Origin: Pleurotus ostreatus/Saccharomyces cerevisiae fusant
Taxonomy: Eukaryota; Opisthokonta
Reading direction: 5' to 3'
Length of the DNA stretch: 64,000 nucleotides
Assembly: GCA_024196135.1 (NCBI GenBank)
Contig: JAMQCK010000001.1
Span: forward strand, 434,001 to 498,000
The notes beneath the pieces are model-generated. The model was not told where the DNA came from, did no database searches, and saw only the letters and a list, made by a program, of their open reading frames with translations. The translations under genes were made by a program, and so were the position numbers. This document shows, in pieces, positions 1 through 11,721 of the stretch. The first letter of the stretch is position 1; each line of letters begins with the position of its first letter.

Positions 1-678
1 GTGGTGGCCTCGCGTGATACAGTCGTATCTTTCTCTGACGATCACCTGAAGTCATACGCAGATTTCTTGCAGCTGCGCCACAACCCTGCGGACGACAGAG
101 GACCCATTCCGGGATACCAGTGCATGCTCAAACAGACCGCTGGAAAGATCTCCAACGACGGCGTCGACCGGGTCTGGTCATACGGCTACTACGGCACAGG
201 CAGGCAGGGTCCGGCGTTCTTCTCTTTCGCGATCCAAGACGATCTGCTTTACACTCACCGAGTCTTGGACGCTGGCAGGGCCACCGGAACTGACAGAAAC
301 CACTGGCCATCAAAGCAGATTTATCGCTCTGATATCAGCGGCTACTGGATGAAAGCCCCACTTAAGGCGTCTGAACAGGACGGGCTCCTTGCCTTCTTCT
401 GGGAGTGGAAACGCAGCGGTTCATACCGTTTCGAACTCGAGAATAAGCCAGAGAATTGGGACGGTGCCTGCTGGTTCTACGTTATCTCCCGCCATTTAGA
501 TGGACAGGGATACTCTGTTGCATACAACGTCGGACTGCACCAGTGCGGTCGCGGTGAGGATGGCATCTTCGAGTTCGACCCGATTTCGGGCAGATTTTGC
601 TTGTATGACCAAGATCATCAGCACCTCATTGTCAAGGACTTCATCAATACTCCTGGACGGCGCGCCTGTAAGTTGTAA
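1..678 (+). CDS. unknown protein, 3' part (open at left edge)
   Basis: The reading frame is open from the first base to a TAA at 676-678, about 225 residues. The window starts with GTG rather than ATG, so this is probably the 3' part of a gene that begins upstream. The protein is soluble-looking, without a membrane segment or signal peptide, and rich in aromatic residues (for example WSYGYYGTG and FFWEWKRSGSYRF). The even composition and lack of low complexity argue for real coding sequence. I do not recognise the family. No intron is needed in the visible part. The next gene on the same strand starts about 400 bases downstream, so the two are separate units. Confidence 0.55.
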   Translation: MVASRDTVVSFSDDHLKSYADFLQLRHNPADDRGPIPGYQCMLKQTAGKISNDGVDRVWSYGYYGTGRQGPAFFSFAIQDDLLYTHRVLDAGRATGTDRNHWPSKQIYRSDISGYWMKAPLKASEQDGLLAFFWEWKRSGSYRFELENKPENWDGACWFYVISRHLDGQGYSVAYNVGLHQCGRGEDGIFEFDPISGRFCLYDQDHQHLIVKDFINTPGRRACKL

Positions 679-1088
679 CATTTTCGTCAATACCTGAAGC
701 TGACCCTGCGCCAGAGTCCGTAGGAGTGAGGTCGGTGGATTTTGCGACGGGCGCACAAGATCTGCTCGTGATCAGATGCTGCATCGAGATCTTATGGCTC
801 GCGAATGTGCCATGCTTTCATGATATGATTATGACCATATGAAATTATGTGCTTTTTTTCCTTGACCCTTATGATTGCGGTCGAACTTGTCAAGTTGAAT
901 TGTCAACGGCAAATTCCGATGAGATCGTGACATGTCACGTGGCAAAGTTTGGATTTTCATGACGTATTTTTTGTGCCTTTGCCTTTCCCTGAAGCGAGGC
1001 CTTGGAATGCGCTCTATCCCTTTCCTCTCTTGAAGTCCCAGTTGATTGCACTGACACATCCACTACCTTTTCGTTGCTTCCAGGCGAG
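679..1088. other. intergenic, no gene seen
   Basis: This 410-base stretch is more AT-rich than its flanks and should hold the 3' end of the first gene and the promoter of the transporter at 1089. I see no convincing ORF and no clear TATA box. Confidence 0.5.
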
Positions 1089-2850
1089 ATGATCGACCGG
1101 TACTCGATTGTCACTTTGATCTTCTTCATCCTATCGGTCACTTTCGTCATCTACCCTTGGTCTTTCTATGTCCACCTTCCCTATTTTGGGCGCAGAAAGA
1201 TTCCAGTAAATCTCAACACTGCCCCCATACTGGCCATAGCGATACTATGGGCGGCACAGTGCATCGGCGCGACCGACATCCGCAACGGCATTGTGGGCAC
1301 GGACGGGCTGAAGCCGTACAACGTCCTCATCCTCTTCATCACCCTTGCGTATATGTCCATCACACTCGACGCGACAGGATTGCTCAAGGCCGTAGCTTTT
1401 TGGGTCAGCAACAAGGGTGGAACGAGCGGACCGCGCCTCTACATCTACTTCTACGCCATGCTCACTCTACTCACTGTCTTTATCGGCAATGACCCGGTCA
1501 TATTGTCTGGGACGGTTTTCCTGCTCTACTATACGCAGGCAAACGACCTCGAGCCGCTCCCATGGCTGATGTCCGAGTTCACTGCTGCGAATACGGCAAG
1601 CATGGTCTTGTTTTTGGGCAATCCGACGAACGTGGTCATCTGCGAAGGTAAGCCAATCCATCCCTAAACACGTACAAGTATCTGACACTTGACCAGGTTT
1701 TGGGGTGAACAACGTCGCGTTCACCGCGTACACTATTCTGCCATTTGTGGCATGCTGCATCTGCGGCCTGGTGGCGCTAGGGTTCCAGTTCCGCGACCCG
1801 AACTACATCCCAAGGAGGCTGCAGCGTCAGGACTACCTCGACCCAAGGGACGTTCTTCATGATCCCATAGGGGCATGGGTCGGCAGCTTCATCTTCGGCA
1901 CCTGCCTCGTCGTGATTATCGTCGTCAGCTTCTTTCACATCGACGTCTGGAAGATCAGCCTCCCATTCGCACTGGCCAAACTCGCCTTCGATATTTTATG
2001 GGATCACCGTCGCTACGTCCAGGGCCAATTCACGATTGAGGCAGAGAGCGACCCGACGGACGGCGCACAAGTTTACGACAACCAGCCCAGCGCGTCCAAC
2101 GGTGCATCAAGGGGGACGGAAGAGGAAGGCAAGGCCGCTCACGTATATCCTCCGAGGGCCATCGACAGGAAGAACGGTGCAGTCCAGGAGACGGAACTCA
2201 CCGTGTCTAAGGCGAGTTCAGCCGCACAGCGCCCACTGCTGCCCGCCAAGTTCCTGGCGTCGATGGCTCGTATCCGTCAACAATGGGCACGCCACTTTCC
2301 AACGCTCGCCACCGCGATACCGCGCCTGCCTCTCGCACTAGGTAAGATCCCGCTTCCTCGTTGCGTGTCATCCTGTACTTATACTTTCCCAGTCCCCTTC
2401 GCCTTCTCCCAATTCATCCTCATCGAAGGCCTCGCCCGGCGCGGCTGGATCGACCTCTTCGCCACCTGGTACCTCCGCGCCACCCACGGCGCCCTCCACC
2501 CCACCATCTGGCTCATCGGCGTCCTAAGCATCGCCCTCTGCAACTGCGCCGGCACGAACATCGGCGCGACCATCCTTCTCGCGAAAGTGTTGCGCGCCGC
2601 GCCTGGCGTACCGCCACCCACGCTCCGCGCAGCGGCCATCGCGCTCGCGGTGGGTAGTAACATTGGCGCGGTGGGGGCGACGTTCTGCGCGAGCTTGGCC
2701 GGATTGTTGTGGGCGGGGATTCTCAGGCAGAGGGGCGTGGTCGTGCGACAGCGGACGTTCGCCTATTGGAATCTGCTGCCCTTGTTCGTCATGGCTGGAG
2801 TAGGGCTAGGTGTAGTCTCCGCGGAGATGGCGGTGCTGTACAGGAAGTGA
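1089..2850 (+). CDS. ArsB/DASS-like anion transporter (citrate/arsenite transporter superfamily)
   Basis: Three exons (1089-1647, 1697-2341, 2393-2850) encode 553 residues. The introns are 49 and 51 nt with GTAAG donors. The product is a polytopic membrane protein. The first half has several hydrophobic helices and the motifs IGNDPVILSG and LGNPTNVVICEG, and the GNPTN element is typical of the ArsB/NhaD/DASS ion-transporter superfamily. A hydrophilic loop of about 130 residues (roughly residues 290-415) separates the two halves. The C-terminal half repeats the pattern with NCAGTNIGATILLAK. The family moves anions such as arsenite, silicate or dicarboxylates across membranes; the substrate here cannot be read from sequence. 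The ATG at 1089 was chosen because it directly precedes the first membrane helix. The second intron is a multiple of three, so unspliced mRNA would also be open. Confidence 0.8.
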
Positions 2851-3085
2851 AGGTTCACGATAATAGGAACAGGGACACTGATACGACATTGCATACACTT
2901 AGACTTACCAAACACGACACTTCACGAGCAGACGATTGACGAAGGTGGCGACTCTCTTAACCCAATCCCGATTGTTCTCTCAGTAGTGGTAAGTACATGA
3001 TTAGTCCGTGGTAGCGATGCACAGCATCGGCAAAGATAGTATCTACAGTAGGCAGGCGTAAGGACAGGTCAGAGGTGGTAGGCGT

Positions 3086-5220
3086 TTAGAAGTTCTCTGG
3101 AGGGCTAGTCAGCAAATGAACGAGGCGCGAAGGCAGAACACGTACCCTTTCCGAAGAAGAACCGCGTGCCGTCGGGCTGCGAGTACTTGTTCGACATCTG
3201 GTGCAACTGCCTCGAGAGGACAGGTGGACCGCAGAAGAACTGTCGAGCGACCGTCAGTGACAATTCCGTAACGCCGACGAGGACTACATACCACACCGAC
3301 ATCCGTCTCCGGGTGCTTCTCGACGATGGAGCCGAAGACGCGATCCCAATTGGGGCGACCGAAGTGGGTGGGCGCGCGCAGGGAGGTGATGGCGTCCTTC
3401 TCCGCACCGACGTCCTGGACGATGATGTTGTTGATCTGGTCCTCCTTGATCTTGCCGGTGAGGTAGATGTTGATCTCGATGCGGTTCTGCGTGTCCTGCT
3501 CCTCGATGGCGTGGAGGAGCGAGTGGAACCACTCCGCCTGCGAGAAGTCACGGATGACCCAGGTGAAGTAGACCTACAACCCAAGTTAGCTACCTGTACA
3601 GCGTCGTAGGAAGGGCACGGGGAAGCTCACCTTGGACAGACGCGTCGGCTTCGAGTTGTTGAAGTTGTTCATGCGGTACCAGATGGTCTTCAGGATCGAG
3701 GCGAACGGCGTAACACCGATACCACCGCCGACCAAGAGAATCGCCTCGTACTTGGAGAAATCCTCAGACGCGCTACCGAACGGACCGTCGACCATGACAC
3801 GGGGGAGAGCCTTGTTGAGCGGGGGCGCGGTGTCCGTGCCGATGAGCTTGCCAGTGACGGGCGTGTCGCCCTTGCCCTTCTTCTCGAAGTCGCAGCCGCA
3901 GACGCGGGCGAGCTCGCGCGTGAAGTCACCGACTATACGGATGTGGACCGAGATGTAGTCCTCCTCCGGCGCGCTGGTGAGCGTGAAGGGGTGCCACTGG
4001 AAGTAGGAGACCTCGGGGCAGGACAGGAAGATGTACTGGCCGGCGCGAGTCTGGAGAATATGTAAGTCAAGGTCGGGCAGAAGTTTGTATAGAAGCATGT
4101 ACAGTGGTCTTCTCCTTCTTGATCTGCAACTCCATAACGTCGTTGGGGTGCTGGATGACCTTGTGGATGTAGGTGCGGTGACGGGAGCGGACTTCACGAA
4201 GGATACGCTCGAAGATCCAGACAACACCGCCAGCGAGCCAGTAGCGCTGCAGCAGTCGTTAGCGGCGCACACATGTCTTGAGGCGAGATACACACCCAGA
4301 AGACACCAACGACGTTGTATGAGCAGAACGGCGGACGGTCAGGCTGGATCATGCAGAACATGCCGTGCAGCTGCCAGTTGATGAAGAAGACGATGAAGAG
4401 GTGGTGCGTGTACCAGAAGCGGTTGAAGTGCGCACGGCGGCGCTTCTCCATCGCGAACCAGACCATGACACCGAGCGCGGCCCACATGATCCAGCCAGTC
4501 GCACCGGGACCGGTCGCGAAGTTGGCCATAAGGAAGGCGACGATACGCTGACCGGTCGTCTTCGCGTCCGTGTCGATCATGGCAAGGTTGGCGAAGTTGA
4601 CCATGTGCGCGGCGGTGTGGACGGCGGAGAAGAAGACGATGGACCAGGCGACGGCTTTGTGGAACGTGATGTTCTTGTCGAACGGGATGAAGTCGTTCAA
4701 GGGGGTGCGTCGCAGGAGGGAGATGAAGTTGCGGCAGACGGGGAAAAGGATGAAGATCACGTCGACGTGAAGGACCAGGGCCGCCGAACGGGCAATAGCT
4801 GAAGCATTGGTCAGTACGGATACAGAGGGAAATGGGGGAACACATACTGAAGCCATACCCGAAGAGGGAACGTGCGGTAACCAGGTTATCCTTCAGCTGG
4901 TAGTGCAGGAAGCCGAAAATCGTGACAATGATGTGGAGGAGAATGAAGACACCGAAGAAGATCTGGCGTCCACCCTCGTTAATCATCCAGACGTTCATCC
5001 TTTGCCGCCAGCCCTCGATCTTGGGCATGGGCGCCGCGCCTCCAGTAGTCGTGCGCTGGATACCCTGCAGACGCCAGCGCTCGGTCTTGTTGCGCTGCAG
5101 ATGGCTGGGCTCATTGGCCGCGTACGTGTTCGCCATGTCGACATGCTGGTCGAGGTGCGCCGGTCTACCTCTGTCCGAGAAATCGAGCCCAGAAAGATAC
5201 TTGTTGAGGACCTTCGCCAT
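3086..5220 (-). CDS. nox: NADPH oxidase, gp91phox/Nox family
   Basis: Seven exons (5220-4848, 4798-4296, 4246-4103, 4050-3631, 3573-3292, 3239-3146, 3096-3086) join in frame to 608 residues. All introns are 49-57 nt; the last exon adds only the three terminal codons (ENF) and the stop. The product is a membrane flavocytochrome that passes electrons from NADPH through FAD and two hemes to oxygen, making superoxide. Visible marks are the N-terminal helices, heme-ligand histidines in [17 protein letters not shown] and [17 protein letters not shown], the FAD-binding [18 protein letters not shown], the NADPH-binding [13 protein letters not shown] and FFCGPPVL, and a C-terminal FFFGKENF. About 80 residues precede the first helix; such an extension suits fungal NoxB better than NoxA, but I do not settle the type. 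Fungal Nox enzymes act in fruiting, hyphal differentiation and signalling. Confidence 0.95.
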
Positions 5221-5904
5221 CTCTGCACACGGGTAAGGAGAGAACGCTCTGCGTCGGGGTAAAGGAAGGACGAAGGGACCAAGCCTGCTGGTCTATGGCC
5301 ACGAGCAGAGGAGGGGTGAAGGGAGAGAGAGGGCAAGGAACAAAACGGCCGGCGCCCTTTTGATGTCGCCTGTTTCTGGCTGTCCGTTTCTCTGGGTCGC
5401 CCGCGTTGCCAAGGTCACTATCCTTTCTACCACATCACCATCAACTTCCCCCCGAGGTCTCGCGAGGCCTGGGCCATCCTCGTCTGCGACGGTGGACACG
5501 GAAAATGCGATTCATCGGCAGCCGCTGCGCCGTTGCGCAGAGTGCGTAAATTCAGGAGGGCAAGACGTCGATACGGGTAGAGTCTATCCGCGTCCTGATT
5601 CAATGCAAGTTCCAAGTTTGGCAAAAGAACACCTCCACAAACAACAATTCGTCAGTCCAGAAAGCAGCAAGTCGAAAGCAACCCCGAAGATGATGATGAT
5701 CCCGACGGAAGTTGGCACGACGGTCAAGCTTCTCCTCAAATGGCAATTTAGGCGGCCGCCCCACGTGTTGAGCACCCACAATCCAATGAACCAAAGACAA
5801 TGTACCCATTACTAGACTCTACATTGCTTTACACCTATCCATCACGACAACCCATTATAGCCCATTTAATTATGGAGTCCATTGTTCCTACTACCGTTGA
5901 GAAA
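5221..5904. other. intergenic, NOX promoter side
   Basis: This holds the NOX upstream region and the 3' flank of the first thaumatin-like gene. Several short ORFs occur on both strands but none has family features or plausible splice partners. Confidence 0.5.
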
Positions 5905-6821
5905 TTACGGGCAGAAGGTGAGAGTGTAGTCTGCGTCGAGAGTCAGTGATCCGTCAACAATCCCTAGCGGGAATGCACTTACCAGCCCTCTTGGAAGCGT
6001 CGCAGTACCAGAGAGCAGTGCCGCTGGGCTCATCGTAGGCGTACGCGTACGAGTTCGGGCAGTTCGACTTGAAGTAGTTGTACGACGATGATCCCGAGGA
6101 CGGGCAGTCCTGGGGGCCACCAGACCACTGGCCGCTGCAGCACGCAGGCGAGTTCGACGGGTTCGGGTCGACGAGGCACGCGGACTTGCAGCCCACGGGG
6201 AAGCCCGAGGAGTCGAAGGGGCCCTTGAGGTTGTCCGGGCAGTTGGGGCCAAGGTCGACGGGGCAGTCCGCAACGGGGCAGCCCACGTTGTTGGTGATGC
6301 GCATGGGCAGGTTGTACCCGTCGACGAGGGAGACGTCGTAGTTGTCGAGGCCCTGGCCGTCGCCGAGCGTCCACTCCGCCACGGTGGCAGGGGGCACACC
6401 GGTACCCGTGTTGCGGTCGCACTCAAGGCCGCCATTGCAGCCGCCGTCGAGGCACGAGTTAGGGCCGGGGTTGCTGGAGAAGTCGCAGTTGCGACGCGCC
6501 TATAGATTGTATGAGCTTCGCTATGACGGTGCGGCGGAACCGAACTGACCCAGATACGACCCGCGGTCCAGTTGTCGGGCACGTTAAAGGTCACCTTCGA
6601 CCAGGCGGGAGCCTCCCAACCGGTGGAGTGGTCGGGAACGGCAGAGCCGGCGTGAAGGTCGGTGAACATGGCCGGCCAGATGGTGAACGGGCAGGCGTTG
6701 TAGACCTTCGCATCGTCAGTATACTGCTCCCCACATCGCCACAACAGCTCCAGCTCACCGTGAAGGTACGGGCCGACGCCATCGCCGCGAGGGCGAGCGC
6801 AGAGGTGACTTGGAAGAACAT
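5905..6821 (-). CDS. thaumatin-like protein 1 (TLP), secreted
   Basis: Four exons (6821-6759, 6705-6550, 6499-5983, 5930-5905) give 253 residues. Introns are 50-53 nt. Exon 1 is almost only the signal peptide (MFFQVTSALALAAMASA). The mature protein is a cysteine-rich thaumatin fold: VYNACPFTIWPAMF, a DNWTAGRIW strand, the CDRNTGTGVPPATVAEWT core, then the NCPNSYAYAYDEPSGT region and a terminal YTLTFCP. Fungal TLPs of this size (about 250 residues) are placed in GH152 and are linked with beta-1,3-glucan binding or cleavage and cell-wall remodelling in fruit bodies. The downstream neighbour on the same strand is a paralogue with many more introns. A TATAAAA lies about 85 bases before the start codon. 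Confidence 0.93.
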
Positions 6822-6904
6822 CTTTGAGGAGATGAGGTAGCTGTTTAAGCTGGAAGGAAGAGTGTGCTGCTCTTGCTTGGGGCCTTCCCTGCCACCCGCC
6901 CACC

Positions 6905-6911
6905 TTTTATA
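6905..6911 (-). promoter_or_regulatory. TATA box of TLP 1
   Basis: On the minus strand the sequence reads TATAAAAGG, 84-90 bases upstream of the ATG at 6821. Position and match fit a core promoter TATA element. Confidence 0.5.
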
Positions 6912-7807
6912 CTCCGCCTCAACCTCTAGAATTAGTTCTCGCAGGAACTTGGGAGAACCTGCAAGGTGCCTGAGCGCATCGTCCGCGCTTCACGAGGTCC
7001 TATAGATTGACAGTCTCGATCATGTGCGGGTGGATGGATTGGCGCCCGCGACGCGTTGTCCCCTTGCCGCTGCCAGCCAGTGCAGATCGCTGACGATCAC
7101 AAGCGCCTCTGCTCTATCGTCCGCCCAGAGACCACCTATGACGGTCACGGCGGCCCTGCGGAAGGCACCGAGGAATTGAGCGTCGACGAAACGGGTCCGC
7201 ACCAGGTTGCGGGCGCACGACGAACATGCGAGGCGTGTTCCAACGTGTCTGAAGGAACCGGGGAGGAGCTTCCTCGAGGAAGGGAACTCGAGCAGGCTCG
7301 ACCAGGTGACACTTGTTGATCCGAGCTTGCAGGCATGATCTAGCCAAACAGATGACATCAAGACCGATACACTAGACCCGAGTAAGGGATAACCGGGGCT
7401 GTCCTGGTGGTCAGATTTCGCATCAGAAAGCTCGTCGAAACAGGACTCACGGAAAGATAGCCCTACCGTCCACCTCGCCAGATACTGTACCACCTCCACA
7501 TCTTACAGCGCGAGTCCAACGAATATCAATCCCGATACGCCCGCTAATTGCACTACCATGTCCGCCACTGCCGCTCCTCTACTCGTCGCCAAGTTCTCGT
7601 CAGACGCTGAAGCAGAGGCTGAGATACAGTAGATGTCAGCGCTCCGAACGGAGGCCAACAGAGCGGGATCGAGCAGTCACCTGATGCTCCGCCGCCGCTC
7701 GTAGTCTGCGAAGGTGAACCGGAAGCCGCGCTGCTTGAGCTGCTATTGGAGCCCGATCTAGGCAAAGATTATTGAGCTAGGCGCGCATGAAATGGCTCGC
7801 CGCCTCC
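6912..7807. other. intergenic between two TLP genes
   Basis: About 0.9 kb between the upstream region of TLP 1 and the stop codon of TLP 2. The short ORFs on both strands overlap each other and lack recognisable motifs; I see no gene. Confidence 0.5.
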
Positions 7808-9186
7808 TTACGGGCAAAAGACTAGAGTGTAGTCCGCGTTCAATGAGGAGTCACACGTAAACAGCGCCGTTCCGGATGATTCGTCGTACGCATATGCGTA
7901 CGAGTTCGGGCAATTGCCCTTGAAATAGTCGTAATACGCGACGCCTAAGAACGGGAGTTGGTTTAGCGGAGAGGTATAGATAGCAAGGCGGAGAGGAGGA
8001 CTGCGTACCGGAGGAGGGGCATGTATCCGCGGTGGAGTAGCTGCCGGAGCAGCAGTTGGGGGAGTCGGCTGGTGACGTGAAGGTCAGCGAGCATGATGGG
8101 TCGGAGACCTTTCGGCACGCTTACCTTGATTAGTATCGATCTGGCAGGATGATTTGCATCCTAGGGTAGCGCCGCTGCTGTTCGAGGGACCCTTCAGAGC
8201 ATCTGGACCTGTGCGACTGCGTTGACCGGTGCTGTAAGCGTTCATGCCAAGGACGACGCACAGGATGGGTTGAGATCAGTATAGCAGCCAGCTTCTGGGC
8301 AATTCTGGTTGTTCGTGATGCTCATGGGAAGGTCGAAGCCGTCGACGAGAGATACTGCCGCCGCTGAGCTTCAATGCTAATGCATTTTCAATAGACCACA
8401 GCTCACCATCGTAAAAGTCGCGATTCCCATCTCCCTGCAGTGTCCATTCCGCGACGGAGCACGGTGGCACGCCCTGAAATAGATGAATGGTGTACGCATG
8501 GATGGTTCAAGCTCATCTCACCGTCCCCGTGCGATTATCGCAGAGTAGACCACCGTTACACCCGCCGGTCAGACAGGTCGAAGGATCACTAGAGCCGGAG
8601 CTGAAGTCGCAGTCGCGGCGACCCTACGTGAGCAAGCACGTTCAGACTTGCACGAAACTAGCATGAAGATGGACCAGAATAGCTGACCCAGATTCGACCC
8701 GCTTTCCAGTTGTCCGGGACGTCGAAGGTGACGGAGCTGCCGGGAGCAGCTTCCCATCTTCGCCAAGCGCGTGAGTATGGATTATCAACCTATTGAGAAG
8801 AACATCCCACCCAGTTGGTTGGTCGGGCACTGCTGTACCAACGTTGAGGTCGGTGTACAACTACGCGTGGATGAGTCTGAGCCGAATTTGAGAGAGGATC
8901 GGTAACGTACGGCTGGCCTATACCTCAATGAGCACGAGGTTCAGGATCGAGTCTTGCAACATGCACTCACCATATCGTGAAAGAGCATGAACTGCGAAGT
9001 CCGCTCAGGCCGATAATAAACAACTGCATGATGCACACTTACTTCGTCTTGATGGGGTACACCATGACCTCGTCAAACTCTGCAAACATCAGGCGATGGA
9101 TAATCACTCACGACGGTGAACTTTCGTGCATGGACCTGGAGTGTGGCCAACAGGAGACTGGTCGTGAAGCTGAATCGTGAAGTCAT
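7808..9186 (-). CDS. thaumatin-like protein 2 (TLP), intron-rich paralogue
   Basis: The best model has eleven exons: 9186-9112, 9023-8971, 8927-8921, 8860-8811, 8757-8688, 8623-8522, 8473-8407, 8354-8262, 8208-8125, 8068-8009, 7944-7808. They close in one frame to 265 residues. The signal peptide is MTSRFSFTTSLLLATLQVHA. Conserved TLP pieces follow in order: CSFTIWPALYTDL, VPDQPTGWEAAPGSS, DNWKAGRIWGRRDCDFS, TGTGVPPCSVAEWTL, VDGFDLPMSITNN, NCPNSYAYAYDESSGT and YTLVFCP. One exon is only 7 nt (8921-8927), needed to complete the conserved IWPA. The junction between exons 1 and 2 is the weakest part: the chosen splice adds about ten residues not present in TLP 1. Only the intron after RIW is clearly shared with TLP 1, and the last intron of TLP 1 is absent here. 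Confidence 0.78.
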
Positions 9187-9757
9187 GGTCAATGAAGACG
9201 GTCAAATTTGCCGCTCTCCTTCTTGTATCGCTGCGCTGGCGAAATGCACGTGTCGGAGTACCATAGCCACAACATGAGGCAGGGACATGAGGCGAAAGTG
9301 GGCGAACTTCCAAGAAAAGACGGCGACCAAGAAAAGCGCACAGGGCGTCATCGAAGGGATTCTTGGCGTTACCCGACTGCTTGGGAGTTACTTGTATATC
9401 ATTGGCATTCTCTTCGCCTACTTGGCTGGACCCCCGTCCAGGTCAACACCCAGTACACGAGCAGACCGGAAAGCGCAGATGAGAGTCGCAGACGAACCGT
9501 GGGAAGGGCGACCATAAACCGGCACATCCGGCCCGTCATAAACTTTAGGGGCCGAACTATCGCACCCGCCCGTCGATCTTCGGCGTCTTTGGCGAGCTTG
9601 ACATTGCAATTCATTTACTTGTTTCTGTCCATCTTCTACCAGCGGAGGCCGTGAATAGGTCCTCGACGCTCTCCAACTTTGCGCGCTCAGCTCCGACGAT
9701 AAGACCGGTACGACGCGTCTACCCCTCGCTAGCCAGCGCCTACAGCTGTCGATTGCC
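9187..9757. other. divergent intergenic region
   Basis: The region lies between the start codons of TLP 2 (minus) and the unknown membrane protein (plus), so it should hold both promoters. No gene or clear core element is seen. Confidence 0.45.
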
Positions 9758-11721
9758 ATGGACTACATACTAGAACGTCGCGTGGTAGCGCAGCAAGTTA
9801 TCTGCGCAGGGCGGGCTCCATCGCTGGCGGATACTCTGCTCTCTTGGAAGATCGCTGTCTTGTGGACGCTGGGCGACCTTGTCGACTTCGCCGCGCAGAA
9901 GGCTGTCAACGCGGGACTCCGATCGCCTACTGAGCTCGCCCTTCCGCTTCATGGCTACAGCGGTCTCTGGCTGCTGGGAAACAGCGAGCAGATGCGCTTT
10001 CTCGCTGCCCTGAGGGTGGCTGCCGCGCCGCGGAGAGGGACACGGACTGCGCTCTCTGACGGCTTGTCTACGCGCAACACACTTTCGGTCGCCGCCGACA
10101 CCATAGACTTTCCTTTCATGCGCTCTGCTGTCGAGTCGACCACTCAAGAAAGCCTTGTTCTCGTCAACGTGTCTCCACCCGATCGAACGAGCCACTGGCA
10201 GCTGGGCCTCATAAGCTCAGGTGCGGAGGTTGCCTTGCATTCTATATCGCTGTCACAGGCTGATGTACTCGCATATGGACAGCATTTGTTGATGTGCCGC
10301 TGGGTGAATCTGCCGTCGTCCTGCCGTCAACCGACGGGCTCAACACCTCGCTCTTCGTACAGTCAGAGCTTGATCTGGCGGTGCCGAACCTTGTAGCCTC
10401 GCCGGGTAAGCGTGAAATGGCCACTATGTACGCGACTGGTCTGACTCGTATTAGGCGGGAATGTCCCTCATCATCAGAACCACATCTTCGAAGCGCTGCC
10501 TACGATAGGGCCCGCGGTGCTTGACGTCGCGGTCTTCGATGCACAACACGCTAACCGCGCTCATTTGGGCTCCGATCCTCAGCCGGTCATATACTACGCC
10601 GAGTTCACTGCTTCGCAGCTTGTCTTCTTACTCTCCGTGATCGCAATATTCCTATACGGGCTGATTTGCGTGGCGCAGAAGATCTTCAGGCTCGCCTGTT
10701 CGCTCTCCGCTTCGCTCGCGCTCACGGCACAAGCCCTTATCTATTGGCTCTTTAGCCTCGACTATCTGGCTCCCTTACATCGAACTACGGTCGTTTCTCG
10801 GCAACGCGCAGTCTGTCGCCTCCCTGCCTCCGCTTCCGCAGGCTCTCTCGGTGATCTATCGCGCACGTCCTCCGCATTTTCCAGCTCTACGTCCGACACG
10901 TCCAGCAACCCATCGACCCGACGCTCTTCTTTCGATGTCGACCCCGACACTTACGTGCTCAGGCTCCTCGACTTCGAGTTGTTGCCCTTCCACGGCGAAG
11001 ATTTGATCGTGGCGCCTCGTGTAGCGGGCGATTGCACGCCCGTCGTTCAAGACGATGGTGAGTTAGCCTTCATCTGCCATGTCGATGGGGCTAAGCATTG
11101 TGCTAGGTGGCGATGAACTTGCTAGCGGGATTGGTTGTACTGGTAAGCACCAGTTTAGCCTGCGGTCAATGCAATCAGTGAAGTACTGCCTGATAGCCGA
11201 AGCCATCCTCGCAAGCGATTCGCGTAAGAAGAATATGGTAACCTCGCAGAGCCAGGAGAAGGCGCCACAGCTCTCGCTTCTCGCGACGGATGTTTGCGTC
11301 GGTAGGTCTTCTCTGTTATCCGAGCGTGTCAACGCGCCACCATGCTCATCTTGCTGTAGCGGATAGCCCTGTTATCCAGCCGACAACTGCCGCCATGCTG
11401 GCATGCGAGCAAGACGCCTTTCAGAACTCGCCCAAAGTGAGCCTGTTTGAGCGCTTCAACGTTCCGAGCATTCCGAGCAAAGCAAGAGGCGCTCTTCCGT
11501 GGTCGCTGAGGCGGAAGTACGGCGTAAAGGAAGGTGCTCCGACGCCCCTGGACTCGTCGCGGGCGAAGGGCAAACGCGTCGGCAGATTGCGGGCGTTGTT
11601 GAAGTTTGGTGACGGTCCGGGGCCGGAAGGGCGTGACGACTATACAAGAGAAGGTGTGGAGCAGACGTTCCTGTGGTCCATGGGCTCGGCGCTGACTGTT
11701 GCGTGTAGGCGATGCTGCTAA
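9758..11721 (+). CDS. unknown protein with two predicted membrane helices
   Basis: Six exons (9758-10220, 10283-10405, 10455-11057, 11107-11142, 11197-11301, 11360-11721) join in frame to 563 residues; introns are 49-62 nt. I do not recognise the family. The N-terminal 240 residues are mixed, without a signal peptide. Two hydrophobic stretches follow at about residues 247-268 (QLVFLLSVIAIFLYGLICVA) and 273-295 (LACSLSASLALTAQALIYWLF). Next comes a Ser-rich linker, then a segment DTYVLRLLDFELLPFHGEDL and a basic C-terminal tail ending in CRRCC. Two short exons (36 and 105 nt) code for the region between linker and tail. The clean frame closure over five introns is the main support. A fungal-specific membrane protein is the most that can be said. 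Confidence 0.7.

Noticed and set aside
7808..9186. TLP 2 as a pseudogene
   Set aside because: Every conserved block can be joined in frame with standard splice sites; only the first junction is uncertain.
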